Assembly: GCF_000169435.1 (NCBI RefSeq)
Contig: NZ_AAYB01000002.1
Coordinates: 434,001 to 498,000 of the forward strand
Origin: Roseobacter sp. CCS2
GTDB taxonomy: Bacteria > Pseudomonadota > Alphaproteobacteria > Rhodobacterales > Rhodobacteraceae
Direction: 5' to 3'
Length of the DNA: 64,000 nt
Under the pieces are notes generated by a model. It saw nothing but the letters and a program-made list of their open reading frames with translations. It did not search any database and had not been told where the DNA came from. Positions 62,326-64,000 of the stretch are shown one piece after another. Position 1 is the stretch's first letter; every line of letters begins with the position of its first letter. Both the position numbers and the translations under genes were made by a program.

Positions 62326-62742
62326 ATGTCAGACATAGCAACACAGCGCAGTACGAATTGGTTGGCTGGAGCAGGGCTTCGTCCGACACGGCAACGCATG
62401 ACATTGGCGTCATTGCTTGTTGGTGATGGACAGGATCGGCATGTGACGGCAGAGAGCCTGTTTGCGGCGGCGTCCAATGCGGATGAAAAAGTGTCGTTGG
62501 CAACCGTCTATAACACGCTGCGCGCCTTTTGCGATGCAGGTCTGATGCGCGAGATTACTGTGGACGGATCGAAGAGCTACTTTGACACGAATATGACCGA
62601 TCACCCCCATTTTTACTGGGAAGACACAGCAAAGCTGACTGATGCGCCTGCGGACCAGTTGGAAATTTGTAATTTGCCCGATGCGCCCGAAGGGGCAGAA
62701 ATTGCATCGGTGGATGTGGTTATCAGGTTGCGACGGACCTGA
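62326..62742 (+). CDS. irr: Iron response regulator Irr, Fur family
   Basis: Heme/iron-responsive repressor of alphaproteobacteria. WLAGAGLRPTRQRMTLASLL, the winged-helix HVTAESLFAAA...VSLATVYNTLRAF and the metal-type site HPHFYWED fit Irr. I use the ATG at 62326 (MSDIATQR), with AAGAG before it; an ATG at 62308 adds six residues. It lacks the N-terminal heme regulatory Cys-Pro motif seen in Bradyrhizobium Irr. Divergent from fabA, an arrangement I remember as conserved in this family. Terminated by the palindrome at 62751-62768. Confidence 0.88.
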   Translation: MSDIATQRSTNWLAGAGLRPTRQRMTLASLLVGDGQDRHVTAESLFAAASNADEKVSLATVYNTLRAFCDAGLMREITVDGSKSYFDTNMTDHPHFYWEDTAKLTDAPADQLEICNLPDAPEGAEIASVDVVIRLRRT

Positions 62743-62750
62743 GAATGTAT

Positions 62751-62768
62751 GGTGGATCATGATCCACC
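62751..62768. repeat. REP-like intergenic palindrome, copy 3, next to RAYT
   Basis: GGTGGATCATGATCCACC, identical to the copy at 51368-51385, stands 8 bases after irr and 54 bases before the RAYT gene; TTACTTTTT follows, so it probably also terminates irr. A REP-type palindrome beside a RAYT is the usual arrangement. Confidence 0.8.
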
Positions 62769-62822
62769 TTACTTTTTGAAACGTTTCACCATTAATTAAC
62801 CTTACCGCGCCACGCTATCGGT

Positions 62823-63353
62823 ATGTCCAATTATCGCCGTCTTCGCGTGCCCGGTGGCACCTACTTTTTCACTGTGCGTTTGCAGGATCAGCGCTCTGAT
62901 TTGTTGATCTCTCATGTTGATCTGTTGCGCGATGCGACGCGGCTTTGCAAGAAACGCTGGCCTTTTGCAATTGATGCTGCGGTCATACTTCCCAGTAAAT
63001 TGCATATGATCTGGACCTTGCCTGAAGGTGACGATGACTTTTCAAAGCGGTGGCGGATGATCAAATCAAGCTTTTCGCGCCACGCCCCCGCACCGCATCA
63101 CATTCCTGAAAGCCATCGCAGACGTGGTGAAAAAGGCATTTGGCAACGCAGGTTTTGGGAACATCTGATCCGGGATAATGATGATCTGGCGCTGCATATG
63201 CATTTGATCCGATCTGCGCCTATTCACGAGGGTCTTGTGAAAAAGCCCAGCGATTGGCCTTATTGTTCACTGCATCACACGTCGCGCAGGCTTAAAACCA
63301 CTGCCCCGGCTCCATCAGGCCCAGGTCCATCAATTGCTGCGATTGCCAGCTGA
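62823..63353 (+). CDS. REP-associated tyrosine transposase (RAYT) homologue, degenerate active site
   Basis: An IS200-like Y1 transposase domain protein of 176 residues: NYRRLRVPGGTYFFTVRLQDQ, WPFAIDAAVILPSKLHMIWTLP, FSKRWRMIKSSFSRH, GEKGIWQRRFWEHLIRDNDD and KPSDWPYCSLH match the RAYT pattern. The usual H-x-H (as in PDHLHLLW) here reads SKLHMIW, losing the first His, and the helix that normally carries the catalytic Tyr before NPV reads HMHLIRSAP, with no Tyr. It may be a domesticated, non-cutting binder. The 3' end overlaps the convergent glycosyltransferase by 62 bases. Confidence 0.78.
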   Translation: MSNYRRLRVPGGTYFFTVRLQDQRSDLLISHVDLLRDATRLCKKRWPFAIDAAVILPSKLHMIWTLPEGDDDFSKRWRMIKSSFSRHAPAPHHIPESHRRRGEKGIWQRRFWEHLIRDNDDLALHMHLIRSAPIHEGLVKKPSDWPYCSLHHTSRRLKTTAPAPSGPGPSIAAIAS

Positions 63354-64000
63354 ACTGCGCCGACTGTGGCCAGTGGAAGGTATTGATTACGGCGCGACTG
63401 CCCGGGTTACGCCGCAGCGCCTTGGCCGTGCGAAACGAACAAATCGCCGCTGACAGGTTGTTATGCCACGGACAGGAATATGTGTTGTATTCGGCCAGAT
63501 TGAATGACCGATCGGCCAACATCTGCAATCCCGGCTGTGCCCGGAAAAATGAAATGCGATCAGTGCGTTGGCGCGCCTTTGGAATATGTTCTTCGAAACG
63601 CCACCGCAGGCCGCCAAAGATATTGATCTGCCGGTCCAGCGTTTCGCCTGCTGCATCTTCGCGGGCCAAAGCATAGTAGCCTGACTTGTCAAAATATGCG
63701 CTGTCGCGATCTACACCGTTGGCATGCACGGTAAGGTCTTTTGCGTAAAGATCGACGATATAGCTCATGACCGTGTCGCGCCGTTCTTCGCGCATGAAGG
63801 TCAGCATCTCACCTACGCTGCGGTGTTCGCAAAACGGATAGAGCAGGTATTCGGCGTTGTAGCAATAATAGAGCCATTGGTCCGGCAGCGCCTTGATCAT
63901 CGCATTGGCGATTGTCTGCAATGCATCTTCGGCGCTGACATCAAAGTCGACGCGATGCAGCTTGTCTGGTACCTCTGCGGGAAGGGCGTGTTCAGGGGCA
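63292..64000 (-). CDS. Glycosyltransferase family 2-like protein, 5' end beyond the window
   Basis: The frame is open to the window edge, so at least 235 residues and the start are missing from view. The visible part (ALPDQWLYYCYNAEYLLYPFCEHRSVGEMLTFMREERRDTVMSYIVDLYAKDL...SRAVINTFHWPQSAQF) is the C-terminal region of the Glyco_tranf_2_4-like proteins common in Rhodobacteraceae. The catalytic half would lie upstream. I rest the call on that resemblance. Confidence 0.7.
   Translation of the reverse strand, partial: APEHALPAEVPDKLHRVDFDVSAEDALQTIANAMIKALPDQWLYYCYNAEYLLYPFCEHRSVGEMLTFMREERRDTVMSYIVDLYAKDLTVHANGVDRDSAYFDKSGYYALAREDAAGETLDRQINIFGGLRWRFEEHIPKARQRTDRISFFRAQPGLQMLADRSFNLAEYNTYSCPWHNNLSAAICSFRTAKALRRNPGSRAVINTFHWPQSAQFSWQSQQLMDLGLMEPGQWF

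Noticed and set aside
62788..62805. TTAATTAACCTTACC before the RAYT gene as a CtrA site
   Set aside because: The second half-site reads TACC in place of TTAA at seven-base spacing; only a half-site.
1..64000. tRNA, rRNA and CRISPR search by eye
   Set aside because: No T-loop/cloverleaf pattern, no rRNA stretch and no regularly spaced repeats were found.

Overview
The window reads as an alphaproteobacterial chromosome, most likely family Rhodobacteraceae (Roseobacter group, Loktanella/Yoonia/Octadecabacter-like). Reasons: the split F0 operon order atpI-atpB-atpE-atpF'-atpF, an irr / fabA-fabB-fabI locus, an endonuclease III-adenosine kinase pair, a DUF5928-type GT14 glycosyltransferase, and gene-transfer-agent (GTA) spike-type proteins beside exopolysaccharide genes. 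I found no rRNA, tRNA or CRISPR array.

Layout. 0-2.7 kb: F0 ATP synthase operon with intercistronic hairpins and a terminator. 2.7-16.6 kb: mostly housekeeping: CPBP protease, FadR-type regulator with its own operator, OmpA-like lipoprotein, Ada-like repair protein, nth, adenosine kinase, a small cell-surface group (sulfotransferase, GT14), HIT protein, ABC ATPase, polA. 16.6-25.5 kb: a decayed accessory region with a truncated integrase fused onto a beheaded siderophore-binding-protein gene, two further binding-protein genes (one with an in-frame amber codon), a frameshifted siderophore-reductase-like gene, and a complete 3.47-kb IS1595-type transposon with 25-bp inverted ends, 8-bp target duplication and four passenger genes. 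25.7-28.4 kb: a large RTX/Hint secreted protein.

29-39.8 kb: an exopolysaccharide cluster (initiating sugar transferase, chain-length/BY-kinase protein, flippase, polymerase, acetyltransferase, three glycosyltransferases) with two GTA head-spike-type genes inside it. Perfect TTAA-N7-TTAA CtrA-type sites lie in front of the sugar transferase and in the divergent kinase/flippase intergenic region, suggesting that capsule and spikes are co-regulated. 39.8-43.7 kb: cdsA-plsC, then tetR-pspA-yiaA with three matching TGAAC-N3-GTTCA operators.

44.2-49.4 kb: the most unusual unit: a five-gene co-directional cluster of one unrecognised protein, two adjacent dynamin-like GTPases, a Roadblock/LC7 protein and a short LOV blue-light receptor. 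It resembles a light-sensing, membrane-remodelling GTPase module. 49.6-58.3 kb: catabolic and transport genes, including a tightly overlapping five-gene operon (haloacid dehalogenase, two alpha/beta hydrolases, threonine dehydratase-like enzyme, EEP nuclease). 58.4-64 kb: FKBP, LysE exporter, fabA-fabB-fabI, irr, a RAYT (REP-associated transposase) with degenerate catalytic motifs next to its REP-like palindrome, and a glycosyltransferase gene running off the window.
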